Positions 8,756-17,651 of a stretch of 64,000 nucleotides of DNA are shown here, piece by piece. A model generated the notes under the pieces. That model was not told where the DNA came from. It did not search any database and saw only the letters and a list, made by a program, of their open reading frames with translations. A program made the translations under genes and the position numbers. Every line of letters starts with the position of its first letter. The stretch's first letter is position 1. Location: assembly GCF_014297575.1 (NCBI RefSeq), contig NZ_CP060412.1:4340001-4404000 (forward strand), written 5' to 3'. This stretch comes from Dyella telluris (GTDB lineage Bacteria; Pseudomonadota; Gammaproteobacteria; Xanthomonadales; Rhodanobacteraceae).

Positions 8756-10084
8756 TCAGGCCTTGAGCTCGGCCTTCAGTGCGTCCGCCTGCTTCGGGAA
8801 CCACGGCCCGTTGGTTTCCAGTACGTCGTCGGCCAGTTTCTTCGCTTCGTCATTGCGATGCAGGGCCTTCAGTGCTTTCACGCGCTGAAGCGCGACGGCG
8901 AGACGGTTGGCGCCATAGGCCTTGTCGGCTGCCTGAGTCAGGTACGGCAGGGCATCGGCGGGTTTGCCCGCGTCCACCAGGCTGCGGCCGTAGCGATACG
9001 CGTAGACGTAATCGTTGGGGTAGGCAGCGATCAGCTTGCGCTGGTAGTCATCCAGTTCAGCGGTGCGCTTGTCGCGCTGCAGGTAGATGCGCAGGTTGTC
9101 CGCCAGGTTGCGGTCGCTGGCCAGGTTGTTGCCCAGCCGCTGGCGCGTCTGCGTGATGGCGCGGTCCAGAATCGCGGTGGCCGCCGCCTGATCACCGAGC
9201 GCCTCGTCCAGTTCGACGCTGGTCAGCACGGCGCTGCGCTGGTCGGCGCAGGCCGGCGTGGCAACCAGCACCTGGGAATTCACGTAGGTGTCGAGTGGCT
9301 TGCGTTGTGCGGCGAGCAGCGTCTTGCGTGCTGCAGCGGGCAGTTTCTCGCTGGAGGCCAGCAGGTGATCGAGCACGTAGGGACGCTGGCAGCCGATGTC
9401 TTGCGCCAGCACCTTCTGCGCGGCAGCGATCACGGCGATATCGTCCTTGGCTGTTTCGGCCTTGATCAGCACGAGCTGGTCGAGCGTCACGCCGACACGG
9501 GCCTGCTTCTTCGCACTCTGCTGCTGTGCGACGGGCAGGGTGGCGAACCAGTCCAGGCCACCGCTGCCTTCGGAGCGGGCCTGATAGGCCTCCAGCACGT
9601 TGGCGACATCGTCGACGGTGCCCTTGGCGGCCTTTTGTTTCAGGCCATCGAGCGTGTCGCCGGTGGCGAGGATGGCGTTGATCTTCGGATAGAACTTCTC
9701 GCGCGGCTGCTCCGCCGTGATGCGGCCCAGTTCATTGCCATGCGCGTCCAGCACCACGTAGCTGGGCAGGAACGATGCATTGAGCTTCTTCATCCATGCC
9801 TGGCCGTCCGGCGAATCCGCGTCGGCCTCGACCACGATGGCCTTGCGCTCCACCGCTTCCCACTCCTTGCCGTTCAATACATGGCTGGCCATGTAGTAGC
9901 AGGAGTAACACCACACGGCCTGGAAATCGAGAATCACCGGGCGGTGTTGTTCCGCCGAGGCCTTTAGTGCTTCGTCGATGGTCAGCGGCGCGCGGGTTTC
10001 CGCGGCATGCAGGCCAAGGGCCGACGAGGCCATCAGCGTGGCGACAAGCAAGGCGGCTTTCCTGCGGGGAAGGGTGTTGGGCAT
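8756..10084 (-). CDS. Periplasmic thioredoxin-fold protein with TPR-like C-terminus
   Basis: A 442-residue exported protein. The signal peptide ends near residue 27 (SALGLHA). A thioredoxin-like domain (~30-150) has the redox motif W58-C59-Y-S-C62 in VILDFQAVWCYSCYYMA and cis-Pro in ASFLPSYVV, close to the C-terminal domain of DsbD. The remaining ~290 residues are helical repeats; the last part, YAYRYGRSLVDAGKPADALPYL, looks TPR-like. It could reduce or isomerise disulfides of envelope proteins. It lies downstream of the Oar-like TonB receptor on the same strand, separated by two hairpins, so the two may be co-expressed at different levels. Confidence 0.8.
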   Translation of the reverse strand: MPNTLPRRKAALLVATLMASSALGLHAAETRAPLTIDEALKASAEQHRPVILDFQAVWCYSCYYMASHVLNGKEWEAVERKAIVVEADADSPDGQAWMKKLNASFLPSYVVLDAHGNELGRITAEQPREKFYPKINAILATGDTLDGLKQKAAKGTVDDVANVLEAYQARSEGSGGLDWFATLPVAQQQSAKKQARVGVTLDQLVLIKAETAKDDIAVIAAAQKVLAQDIGCQRPYVLDHLLASSEKLPAAARKTLLAAQRKPLDTYVNSQVLVATPACADQRSAVLTSVELDEALGDQAAATAILDRAITQTRQRLGNNLASDRNLADNLRIYLQRDKRTAELDDYQRKLIAAYPNDYVYAYRYGRSLVDAGKPADALPYLTQAADKAYGANRLAVALQRVKALKALHRNDEAKKLADDVLETNGPWFPKQADALKAELKA

Positions 10085-10120
10085 GGTCGAGGTCCCTGGT
10101 TTGCGGTGGCATTCATGGGT

Positions 10121-10178
10121 GGGAGGGATGGCCTTGCGGCCACCCCTCCCGATGCAGGCACGAGGGGATGCCTGCATC
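10121..10178 (-). promoter_or_regulatory. Two adjacent intercistronic hairpins
   Basis: The first is GGGAGGGATGGCC (10121-10133) with GGCCACCCCTCCC (10138-10150), one mismatch. The second is GATGCAGGCA (10151-10160) with TGCCTGCATC (10169-10178), perfect. They abut between the TonB receptor and the thioredoxin gene. Neither has a T-run, so they look more like mRNA processing or stability elements than terminators. Confidence 0.55.
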
Positions 10179-10190
10179 GACACGGTCTCG

Positions 10191-13100
10191 TCAGTAGTCG
10201 TAGCTCGCGGTCAGGCGCACATAGCGCGGCTGCTGGCGATCCACGGCCGAGCCGTACAGCGGATCAGGCGTGCCCGGCGAGATCTGGTAGTACGGGTAGG
10301 CGTTGACGATGGTCTGCGAGTTGAACAGGTTGAACACATTGAGCGAGAAGCTCAGCTTGTGGTCGGCGAAGGCAGGGCTATAGGCCACACCTGCATCCAC
10401 CGTCTTGATCCACGGCAGGCGATGCGTGCCCGGAGGCGATGGCTGGCCACCGCACCAGTGGTAGTAGCTGCCGTAGCCATTCGGGTCGGTCTGGTCCGGT
10501 CCGTAGAAGCCCAGGCAGTTGCGCGGGTTGCCCGAGACCAGCGAGATGTCACCCGACACCTGCCATTCCGGGTTGATCTGGTAGTAACCGAACGCCTTCA
10601 GCTGGTGCGTGTGGTCGTTGCTCTGCGCGCCGTTGCTGTTGACCATCAGCGAGGGGAAATCCCAGTCGATGCTGGTGGACGCGGCGGTCTGCTGGATGTC
10701 CGAACGCAGCTGGCCTTCCGTATCGCCGTAGCTGCGCGAGAACACGTAGTCGACCTTGCCATACCAGTGGCCGTCGAACGGGTGTTCCAGGAAGGTTTCC
10801 AGCGCATAGTACTTGCGCTTGAGCGGCGGGAAGCTCATTTCCGCATTGCTCAGCGACACGCTGCGATAGGCACCGGTGTCGTCGACCACGGTGAAGGTGT
10901 TGGCGCGACCCGGGTTGATCAGGTAGCAGCTGTTGGTGGCGCTCACCGTGTAACCGAGCTGGGCGGCCTTGTTTTCGATGGTGGGCACATCGCAATAGTC
11001 GTCGATGGCGTTGCGCAGGATGCGCTGCGTCAGCTTGGCGCCGTAGACCCAGTTGGTGCCCAGCGTCTTGCTGAAGCCGAGGATGAACTCATCCTGGTAC
11101 TCCGGCCGGATGTTCTGCGCGGTCACCGTCTTCGGGTCGGGCAGAACGCCATAGGTGTTGTTGGAGGACACCGGCTTGGAGAACGCCGTCAGTCCGATAG
11201 GTGTGCCATCGGCCGCGATGCCGCTATAGGTAAAGTACTGCTGGGTGGACACATACGCGCCGGCGGCGTTGAGCGCCGGGTTCAGCGGCAGGCCCAGGTA
11301 ATAGCGGCCGGCATTGCCGTAGACCTTGAAGCTGGAGTCGCCGTTTACGTCCCAGCTGAAGCCAAGGCGTGGCGCCCATTGCGCGCTGTGCTGGCGGATG
11401 TAGGCATCGCCGTTGGCGTTGTAATCGGTGAACTGGTCGTTGCGCAGGCCCAGCGACAGCAGCCAGCGATCAGTCACCTGCCACTTGTCTTCGATGTACT
11501 GCGCGCGCTGCGCCGAGCGCACGCTGGCGATGGAGTTGTTGACGTGCTGGATCGCGTAATAGCGCGAGCCACCGTTCGGATAGTTGGCCGGTGCACCCAC
11601 GCCGAGGCTGGGAATCAGCGCGACGCCCGGCGTGGTGGTGTACTCGTAATCCCAGTAATAGCCATTGCCGGAGTTCTGGCTGCCCTGGTCGATAGCACGG
11701 GAGTTCTGGTTGTCGATACCTGCCGAGATCGTGTGCGAGCCCAGCTGGTAAGTCAGGTCGATGCGCAGGTTGTCGGTGGTGTTGTGGCGGTTGGGGTTGA
11801 ACAGCGACTGCGTGGTCTGGTTGTTGCCGATCGGAATGCCGCCGTTGAGAGCAGGGTTCTGATTGGCGATATAGGTGAGATAGGTCAGGCTACCGTCGTA
11901 ATTGCCCGGCACGTCGTAATTGAGCAGCTTCATCTTGCCGTAGGTGGCCGTGAAGGTCAGGGCATCGGTGATATAGCTGGTGAACTTGGCCGTGTAGAGA
12001 TCGCCGCCGGTCTTGATGCGGTCGTCCTGGTTCACGTAGCTGCCGCGCGACAGCGTGGTGTAGTCGTAATCGTAGATGGTGCCGGACTTCTCCAGCTTGT
12101 TGGACGCGCCGGTGATTTCCAGGATGTTGCTGTCGGTGATGTTCCAGTCCAGCTTCGCGTACCACTTGGGCGACTTGTACGTGTAATCCACGTACGGCTT
12201 GGCGTTGGACACATCGTTGACCGTGTTGCCTTCCTGCTTGGTCGCTTCCGCGGACACGAACAGGAACAGCTTGTCCTTGATCAGCGGGCCACCGATGTAA
12301 GCGTCATAGGTGGTGACCCACTGGTGATTGCGGCTGTTGGGGTCGTACAGGCCGCCGGCCACCGGCGAGGCGGGCAGGCCATTGGTGTAATAGGTGTTGG
12401 TGCCGTCTGCCTGCGCGAATGCCGGCTGCCACAGCACCTGGCCACCGAAGTGCCATTCGTTGGTGCCGCGCTTGCCCACCATGTTGATCACGCCGCCGTC
12501 GGAGCGGCCGTACTGCGCGCTGTAGCCGCCGGTATAGATTTCCTGCTGCTCGATGGAGCCATAGGGCAGGGTGAGGCCGCCCATGCCGCGCTGAGGATCG
12601 GTGGTGTTGAATCCGTTGATGTAGTAAGCGTTTTCACTCGCGGCCGAGCCGCCGAAGCTCACCAGCGACTGCCCCGTGGGGCCGGTGTAACCGCCGCTGT
12701 TGCCCGTGACGCCCGGTGCCAGCAGCGCAATGGCCTCGGCCGAGCGCGCCAGCGGAAGGCGTGCCAGTTCATCGGCGGTGATGACGGTGCGCGAGTCGAT
12801 GGCGGTCACGTCGATAGCCGGCGTGGTGTTGGCCGACACGCTCACGGCGCCCAGGTTCTTGGCGGCCGGCTCGAACGACACTTCCGTTCCTGAGCCCACG
12901 CGCAGGGAAATGTCGTTGCGCGTATCCACCACGTTGCCATCGTGCAGCAGCGAGACGGTATAGGTGCCCAGCGGCAGTTCGGTGGCGCTGTAGCGGCCCC
13001 GGTTGTCGACGTTGACCGTGCGCGAAATGCCGGTGCTGCTCTTGATCAGTACCGACTCGCCGGTATTGGCGGGTACCTGGCCGAAGATGCTGCCGGTGGT

Positions 13101-13193
13101 GGATTGGGCGAACACCGGCGCGGCGCCCAGCGCCAGCAGGGTGGTCAGTGCAGCCGCCAGCGGGCGCGGCGAAACGGAAAAGTGTCTGTTCAA
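10191..13193 (-). CDS. Oar-like TonB-dependent outer-membrane receptor
   Basis: About 1,000 residues. After a signal peptide ending GAAPVFAQ comes a carboxypeptidase-regulatory-like domain (TGSIFGQVPANTGESV, then GRYSATELPLGTYTVSLL). A TonB plug follows (SAEAIALLAPGVTG, ENAYYINGFNTTDPQRGMGG, YGRSDGGVINMVGKRGTN), then a large beta-barrel ending RYVRLTASYDY with an aromatic last strand. This is the Oar type, abundant in Xanthomonadales and Myxococcus, linked to uptake or export of large substrates and adhesion. I chose TTG 13193, which starts directly before NRHFSVSPRPL and its signal peptide. ATG 13244 is the alternative and would place 17 charged residues in front. Ligand unknown; co-oriented with the thioredoxin-TPR gene. 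Confidence 0.88.
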   Translation of the reverse strand: MNRHFSVSPRPLAAALTTLLALGAAPVFAQSTTGSIFGQVPANTGESVLIKSSTGISRTVNVDNRGRYSATELPLGTYTVSLLHDGNVVDTRNDISLRVGSGTEVSFEPAAKNLGAVSVSANTTPAIDVTAIDSRTVITADELARLPLARSAEAIALLAPGVTGNSGGYTGPTGQSLVSFGGSAASENAYYINGFNTTDPQRGMGGLTLPYGSIEQQEIYTGGYSAQYGRSDGGVINMVGKRGTNEWHFGGQVLWQPAFAQADGTNTYYTNGLPASPVAGGLYDPNSRNHQWVTTYDAYIGGPLIKDKLFLFVSAEATKQEGNTVNDVSNAKPYVDYTYKSPKWYAKLDWNITDSNILEITGASNKLEKSGTIYDYDYTTLSRGSYVNQDDRIKTGGDLYTAKFTSYITDALTFTATYGKMKLLNYDVPGNYDGSLTYLTYIANQNPALNGGIPIGNNQTTQSLFNPNRHNTTDNLRIDLTYQLGSHTISAGIDNQNSRAIDQGSQNSGNGYYWDYEYTTTPGVALIPSLGVGAPANYPNGGSRYYAIQHVNNSIASVRSAQRAQYIEDKWQVTDRWLLSLGLRNDQFTDYNANGDAYIRQHSAQWAPRLGFSWDVNGDSSFKVYGNAGRYYLGLPLNPALNAAGAYVSTQQYFTYSGIAADGTPIGLTAFSKPVSSNNTYGVLPDPKTVTAQNIRPEYQDEFILGFSKTLGTNWVYGAKLTQRILRNAIDDYCDVPTIENKAAQLGYTVSATNSCYLINPGRANTFTVVDDTGAYRSVSLSNAEMSFPPLKRKYYALETFLEHPFDGHWYGKVDYVFSRSYGDTEGQLRSDIQQTAASTSIDWDFPSLMVNSNGAQSNDHTHQLKAFGYYQINPEWQVSGDISLVSGNPRNCLGFYGPDQTDPNGYGSYYHWCGGQPSPPGTHRLPWIKTVDAGVAYSPAFADHKLSFSLNVFNLFNSQTIVNAYPYYQISPGTPDPLYGSAVDRQQPRYVRLTASYDY

Positions 13194-13373
13194 AGTCGGT
13201 TCTCGAAAATCCGGGTAGCGGGTGTCGCCACCGCGCGCATCCATGCGCAGCGAGGAAGCCTGGGCTTCCGCTTCGGTGGCAACGTTCGGAGAAGTGGCCC
13301 CTTGACCAGGTTGGGGATACCTGGTGCCACGAAGACACCGGCGCCTGCCAGCGTCGATGTCATTGGGTGGGGT

Positions 13374-13402
13374 TATGTAAACCCGAGCTTGGAACGATTG
13401 AA
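13374..13402 (-). promoter_or_regulatory. Possible promoter of the Oar-like receptor gene
   Basis: On the minus strand TTCAAT (13397-13402) and TACATA (13374-13379) are spaced by 17 bp. The leader would be about 170 nt to the TTG start. Both hexamers are weak matches, so this is only a candidate. The rest of the 367-bp gap 13194-13560 holds the ahpF terminator and no visible gene. Confidence 0.3.
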
Positions 13403-13489
13403 AGACTCCGACAGATGGCCATTTCTCATGTCGGAAGAACCGATGGTTATAAGCCGCGCCGCGTCTGGGCTGCGGGGCGCCGCGCGTCC

Positions 13490-13550
13490 AAAAAAAAAGC
13501 CCGGCCCTGCGCGCCGTGAGGGGTTCGGCAACGCAGTTCCGGGCTTTGGA
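13490..13550 (-). terminator. Rho-independent terminator of ahpF
   Basis: Reading the minus strand after the ahpF stop, AAAGCCCGG (13539-13547 on the plus strand) pairs with CCGGGCTTT (13496-13504) and the hairpin ends in a run of nine T residues. The 34-nt loop is GC-rich and may itself fold. Confidence 0.75.
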
Positions 13551-13560
13551 GCAGTTCTCG

Positions 13561-15150
13561 TCAGGCGGCGACGCTTTCCTTCGCGGGCTCGTCCACCGGC
13601 AGGCGGATCAGGTAATCGAAGGCGCTCAGCGAAGCCTTGGAGCCTTCGCCCATGGCGATGATGATCTGCTTGTACGGCACGGTGGTGACGTCGCCGGCAG
13701 CGAACACGCCGGGCACCGAGGTCTCGCCACGCACGTCCACTTCGATCTCGTTGCGCGGCGACAGCTGGAGGGTGCCCTTCAGCCAGTCGGTGTTGGGCAG
13801 CAGGCCGATCTGCACGAACACGCCTTCCAGTGCCACCTGGTGCGACTGGCCGCTGCTGCGGTCGGTGTAGTTCAGTGCCGTCACCTTCTGGCCGTCGCCC
13901 AGCACCTCGGTGGTCTGCGCATTGAGGATGATGTCGACGTTCGGCAGGCTGCGCAGCTTGCGCTGCAGGACTTCGTCCGCACGCAGCTTGCTGTCGAACT
14001 CCAGCACGGTGACGTGGCCCACGATGCCGGCAAGGTCGATGGCTGCCTCAACACCGGAGTTGCCGCCACCGATCACCGCCACGCGCTTGCCCTTGAACAG
14101 CGGGCCGTCGCAGTGCGGGCAATAGGTGACGCCCTTGTTGCGGTATTCCTGCTCGCCCGGCACGTTCATGTTGCGCCAGCGCGCACCGGTGGAAATGATT
14201 ACCGTCTTCGCCTTCAGCGTGGCGCCGCTGGCGAGGCGGACTTCATGCAGGCCACCTTCGCGGGTGGCGGGGATCAGCTGCTCGGCGCGCTGCAGGTTCA
14301 TCACGTCCACGTCGTATTCGTGCACGTGCTGTTCCAGTGAGGCGGCCAGCTGCGGGCCCTCGGTGTACGGCACCGAGATGAAGTTCTCGATGGCCATGGT
14401 GTCCAGCACCTGTCCGCCGAAGCGCTCGGCGGCGACGCCGGTGCGGATGCCCTTGCGTGCGGCATAGATGGCTGCCGCGGCGCCGGCGGGGCCACCACCG
14501 ACGACCAGCACGTCGAACGCTGCCTTGGCGTTGAGGCGTTCGGCAGCACGCTCGCCGGCGTTGGTGTCCAGGCGGGCGGCAATCTGTTCGATCGACATGC
14601 GGCCGGTATCAAAGAATTCGCCGTTGAGGAACACGGTGGGCACGGCCATCACCTGGCGCTCTGTCACTTCGTCCTGGAACAGCGCACCGTCCACCGCCAC
14701 ATGCTTGATGTTGGGGTTGAGCACGCTCATCAGGTTCAGCGCCTGCACCGTGTCCGGGCAGCTGTGGCAGGAGAGCGACATGAAGGTCTCGAAGCGGTAC
14801 TCGCCGTCGAGGTTGCGCACCTGTTCGATCACTTCCTGGGTGGCCTTGGACGGATGGCCGCCCACCTGCAGCAAGGCCAGCACCAGCGAGGTGAATTCAT
14901 GACCCATGGGGATGCCGGCGAAGCTCACGCCAACATCCGTGCCGACGCGGTTGATGGCGAACGACGGCTTGCGCGCCGCCGTGCCGTCAAGGCGCAGCGA
15001 AATCTTGTTGGAGAGCGGGGCGATGTCTTCCAGCAGGGCTTTCAGCTCCTGCGAGCTCGCGCCGCTGTCCAGGGTAGCCACCAGCTCGATGGGGTGAACG
15101 ACCTTTTCGAGGTAAGCCTGCAATTGGGACTTCAGATCGGCATCCAGCAT
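13561..15150 (-). CDS. ahpF: Alkyl hydroperoxide reductase subunit F
   Basis: A 529-residue flavoprotein that passes electrons from NADH to AhpC. The N-terminal double-thioredoxin domain has the CHSC centre (C128/C131) that reduces AhpC. The thioredoxin reductase-like part has the FAD motif [21 protein letters not shown], the active disulfide YCPHCDGP, the pyridine-nucleotide motif [14 protein letters not shown] and the FAD-binding end [17 protein letters not shown]. Length is normal for AhpF. It lies 155 bp downstream of ahpC on the same strand and is probably co-transcribed from the OxyR-type ahpC promoter. A terminator follows. Confidence 0.97.
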   Translation of the reverse strand: MLDADLKSQLQAYLEKVVHPIELVATLDSGASSQELKALLEDIAPLSNKISLRLDGTAARKPSFAINRVGTDVGVSFAGIPMGHEFTSLVLALLQVGGHPSKATQEVIEQVRNLDGEYRFETFMSLSCHSCPDTVQALNLMSVLNPNIKHVAVDGALFQDEVTERQVMAVPTVFLNGEFFDTGRMSIEQIAARLDTNAGERAAERLNAKAAFDVLVVGGGPAGAAAAIYAARKGIRTGVAAERFGGQVLDTMAIENFISVPYTEGPQLAASLEQHVHEYDVDVMNLQRAEQLIPATREGGLHEVRLASGATLKAKTVIISTGARWRNMNVPGEQEYRNKGVTYCPHCDGPLFKGKRVAVIGGGNSGVEAAIDLAGIVGHVTVLEFDSKLRADEVLQRKLRSLPNVDIILNAQTTEVLGDGQKVTALNYTDRSSGQSHQVALEGVFVQIGLLPNTDWLKGTLQLSPRNEIEVDVRGETSVPGVFAAGDVTTVPYKQIIIAMGEGSKASLSAFDYLIRLPVDEPAKESVAA

Positions 15151-15305
15151 GGGTGACTCCGTGGTTTATTCAGGGTGAGCGCCGCTTGCACCCAGGCGTT
15201 GCCGGGCGTTGCGCGTCTTCGAATCGGGGGAGGTTGGACCCGGCGGGGTGCCGGGTCCGATGCGGCCCGATGCAGCGGGCCGCCAGACGGTAAAGCAGGT
15301 ATTGC

Positions 15306-15869
15306 TTAGATCTTGCCGACAAGGCTGAGCGACGGCTTCAGCGTCTTGTCGCCTTCCTGCCACTTGGCCGGGCACACTTCACCCGGGTGGGCGGCAACGT
15401 ACTGCGCGGCCTTGACCTTGCGCAGCAGCTCGGAAGCCGAACGGCCGATGCCGTTGTCGTGGATTTCGCACAGCTTGATCTGGCCTTCCGGGTTGATCAG
15501 GAAGGTGCCGCGCAGGGCCAGGCCCTCTTCTTCGATCATCACGTCGAAGTTGCGGGTGATGGCACCGGTCGGATCGCCGATCAGGGTGTACTTCACCTTG
15601 CCGATCGCTTCGGACGTGTCATGCCATGCCTTGTGGGCGAAATGCGTGTCGGTGGACACGCCGTAGACTTCGACGCCCAGCTTCTGGAACTGCTCGTAAT
15701 GATCGGCAAGATCTTCCAGTTCGGTCGGGCACACGAAGGTGAAATCGGCGGGGTAGAACACCACCACGGACCACTTGCCCTTCAGCGAGGCATCGGTCAC
15801 TTCGATGAACTGGCCATCCTTGAAAGCATTGGCCTTGAACGGTTTGATTTCGGTATTGATCAACGACAT
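15306..15869 (-). CDS. ahpC: Alkyl hydroperoxide reductase subunit C (typical 2-Cys peroxiredoxin)
   Basis: A 187-residue peroxidase reducing H2O2, organic peroxides and peroxynitrite. The peroxidatic Cys C47 is in [13 protein letters not shown] and the resolving Cys C166 in [10 protein letters not shown]. The GGLG-type floppiness region is replaced by [13 protein letters not shown], as in other bacterial AhpC proteins. Normal full length. Upstream are a promoter and an OxyR-type site; downstream is ahpF. Works with AhpF as a two-component peroxide-scavenging system in the cytoplasm. Confidence 0.97.
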   Translation of the reverse strand: MSLINTEIKPFKANAFKDGQFIEVTDASLKGKWSVVVFYPADFTFVCPTELEDLADHYEQFQKLGVEVYGVSTDTHFAHKAWHDTSEAIGKVKYTLIGDPTGAITRNFDVMIEEEGLALRGTFLINPEGQIKLCEIHDNGIGRSASELLRKVKAAQYVAAHPGEVCPAKWQEGDKTLKPSLSLVGKI

Positions 15870-15906
15870 CGTTGTTTTTCCGTTGGTTGTGGTTGGTGAA
15901 GCCCAA

Positions 15907-15936
15907 AGAATACGGGCTTTGGGTCGATAGGTCTAA
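15907..15936 (-). promoter_or_regulatory. ahpC promoter (-35/-10)
   Basis: On the minus strand TTAGAC (15931-15936) and TATTCT (15907-15912) are 18 bp apart, ending 38 bp before the ahpC start. The -35 element abuts the OxyR-type site, the arrangement expected for activation through contact with RNA polymerase. The transcript would begin near a small stem, AAGCCC/GGGCTT (15899-15904 and 15915-15920). Confidence 0.55.
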
Positions 15937-15972
15937 TTGATTGTTGGGATGGTGCTAATTGATGGTGGCTAT
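15936..15972 (-). promoter_or_regulatory. OxyR-type binding site upstream of ahpC
   Basis: The OxyR tetrad pattern is ATAG-N7-CTAT-N7-ATAG-N7-CTAT. The minus strand here reads ATAG-N7-CAAT-N7-ATCC-N7-CAAT, with all three 7-bp spacings exact and 12 of 16 quarter-site bases matching. It directly borders the -35 element. Position upstream of ahpC fits OxyR control by peroxide; no oxyR gene is in the window. Confidence 0.6.
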
Positions 15973-16428
15973 GGATGGTCTCCCGGCCATGCCGCCGGCA
16001 TCGCTCATCCGGGCTGCCTTACCGATGTAGTGGCGTGCCCGGCGCTTGCAAGGCGGCGCGACGATCCGCCCCGGTTGTCTGGATGCCGGTTGTCCGGATG
16101 ATTCGATGCGCCGTCGTGATGAATGTTCCCGACGCATGCGAACCATGAAACGCCCGGCGTCTTGCCAGCGCGTGACAGGTTCGCCAAAGCCTTCGCCGCT
16201 AACAGCGGCAACGTGATCGACTCGTGATGATTCGTGTGTTTGCGCAAAGGCGTTACACGAATCGTGCAATAGACGAAAGACATCACGTTCAAGCATTGAC
16301 TAGGGCCTGTTGAAACTTGTACCTAGACAATGACGGTCAAGCCCTGCGACGCCCGCCAGACACGTCTCCTTGGCGTCGATTGGTCTGTTTGCTTGCAAGC
16401 ATCTCTTCACTTGGCAACGGTGGTTGTG
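15973..16428. other. 456-bp region without a recognised gene between ahpC and fpr
   Basis: No convincing coding gene is present. It contains a tandem duplication of a 15-mer, CCGGTTGTCYGGATG, at 16071-16085 and 16086-16100. It also contains an odd segment around 16290-16330, with CTAGG ... CCTAG bracketing GCCTGTTGAAACTTGTA. That last segment reminds me of insertion-sequence ends, but no transposase reading frame is recognisable, so a scar is only a guess. Confidence 0.4.
16071..16100. repeat. Tandem 15-bp duplication
   Basis: CCGGTTGTCTGGATG is followed immediately by CCGGTTGTCCGGATG, one mismatch. It is in non-coding DNA. It could be replication slippage or a doubled protein-binding site; nothing in the surroundings decides. 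Confidence 0.7.
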
Positions 16429-17205
16429 ATGGTGGCATTGGCGACGGAATACGTGATCGACGTTCATCACTGGAACGACAGTCTCTTCAGCTTTCGCACA
16501 ACACGCGATCCGGGATTCCGGTTCGACAGCGGTCACTTCGTCATGCTGGGCCTGGAAGTGGAAGGCAAGCCGCTGATGCGCGCCTATTCGATCGCCAGTG
16601 CCAACTACGAGGAGCACCTGGAATTCGTCAGCATCAAGGTGCCCAACGGCCCGCTGACGTCCCGCCTGCAGCACCTCAAGCCCGGCGACCCCATCATCGT
16701 CAGTCGCAAGCCCACCGGCACGCTGGTGCTGAACGACCTCAAGCCCGGCAAGCATCTCTACCTGCTGGGCACCGGCACGGGGCTGGCGCCCTTCCTCAGC
16801 ATCATCCGCGATCCGGAAACCTACGAACGTTTCGACAAGGTGGTACTGGCGCATGGCGTTCGTCGCGTCAGTGACCTGGTCTTCGCCGAATACCTGGAAC
16901 AACAGTTGCCGCGTCACGAGTACCTGGGCGATCTGGTACGCGAGAAGCTGGTCTATTACCCCAGCGTCACGCGGGAGCCCTTTCGTCATCGCGGGCGTCT
17001 CACGGATGCGATCGTGGATGCGCGGATGAGCGACTACGCCGGACTGCCGCCACTGAATCCCGCCACGGACCGGGTGATGCTGTGCGGCGGACAGGAGATG
17101 CTCGACGACAGCAGCGCCCTGCTGGACGGGCGTGGCTTCCAGATATCGCCGCGCACGCGCGAGCCGGGAGATTACGTGATCGAGCGTGCCTTCGTTGAAC
17201 GTTGA
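16429..17205 (+). CDS. fpr: Ferredoxin/flavodoxin-NADP+ reductase
   Basis: A 258-residue FAD enzyme exchanging electrons between NADPH and ferredoxin or flavodoxin. FAD binding: MRAYSIASANYEEHLEF (the RxYS motif) and PNGPLTSRLQHLKPGDPI. NADP binding: LGTGTGLAPFLSIIRDP, and the C-terminal VMLCGGQEML region. It ends in the Fpr-type tail DYVIERAFVER. I set the start at ATG 16429 because this gives the family length and the usual beginning, EYVIDVHHWNDSLFSF. An in-frame extension to 16330 has no ribosome site. It probably supplies electrons to Fe-S enzymes and oxidative-stress repair, fitting the ahpCF neighbourhood. Confidence 0.93.
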   Translation: MVALATEYVIDVHHWNDSLFSFRTTRDPGFRFDSGHFVMLGLEVEGKPLMRAYSIASANYEEHLEFVSIKVPNGPLTSRLQHLKPGDPIIVSRKPTGTLVLNDLKPGKHLYLLGTGTGLAPFLSIIRDPETYERFDKVVLAHGVRRVSDLVFAEYLEQQLPRHEYLGDLVREKLVYYPSVTREPFRHRGRLTDAIVDARMSDYAGLPPLNPATDRVMLCGGQEMLDDSSALLDGRGFQISPRTREPGDYVIERAFVER

Positions 17206-17241
17206 AGGCATGCATGCAGGAGGCAGGACGGATCGGGTGCG

Positions 17242-17259
17242 TCCGGTGACCTCACCGGA
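17242..17259. terminator. Palindromic hairpin after fpr
   Basis: TCCGGTGA (17242-17249), CC, TCACCGGA (17252-17259): an 18-bp inverted repeat 36 bp after the fpr stop. There is no T-run; it may end the fpr transcript with Rho or be a protein site for the downstream genes. Confidence 0.4.
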
Positions 17260-17375
17260 TCCGCACGAGCACGTCGGCTAAGGCAGTGTCGTTGCCGCGC
17301 AAAGCCATGGCAGGCGCGTGTACCACCCACAAAGCGTCTGGATAGAGGCTCCGGTAGCCCCGAGGAGAGTCCGTC

Positions 17376-17651
17376 GTGTACGAGTTGCTGAGTACCAACG
17401 ATGCATCGGCGCAGTTGCGCCAGTGGGACATGCCAGGCCATCGGCTGGCCGATGGCAGTGAGGTGCGGCCGTCATTGGGGGTGGATGCGCGTACCATCGG
17501 CTTCATGGCCGGGGCATCGGCACCTGAATCCTCGGTCGGCGAGATGAGCCGTGCCTTGCGGCAACCGGTTCTGGTGGATTTGGCCACCATGGAAGGACGC
17601 CGCGAGCGCGGTGCGTATCCCCTTCCGGTGGTGGCGGAGACCGTGCGATGA
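17376..17651 (+). CDS. Hypothetical protein coupled to dxr (91 aa)
   Basis: I do not recognise this protein. Support for a real gene is as follows. GTG 17376 is preceded by GAGGAGAG at good spacing. The stop TGA shares an ATGA overlap with the dxr start codon, a classic coupling signal. Codon third positions are mostly G/C like the neighbours. The sequence ([18 protein letters not shown], then [18 protein letters not shown]) is soluble, with no signal peptide, membrane helix or Cys-His metal motif. A chance open frame in GC-rich DNA remains possible. Confidence 0.5.
   Translation: MYELLSTNDASAQLRQWDMPGHRLADGSEVRPSLGVDARTIGFMAGASAPESSVGEMSRALRQPVLVDLATMEGRRERGAYPLPVVAETVR

Noticed and set aside
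9978..12893. 971-codon open frame on the plus strand
   Set aside because: It lies wholly antisense to the Oar-like receptor and the thioredoxin gene; its sequence is a low-information string of Val/Ala/Arg/Gln typical of reverse-frame reading in GC-rich DNA.
16330..16428. N-terminal 33-codon extension of fpr
   Set aside because: No ribosome site and unlike the family; ATG 16429 gives the standard 258-residue protein.
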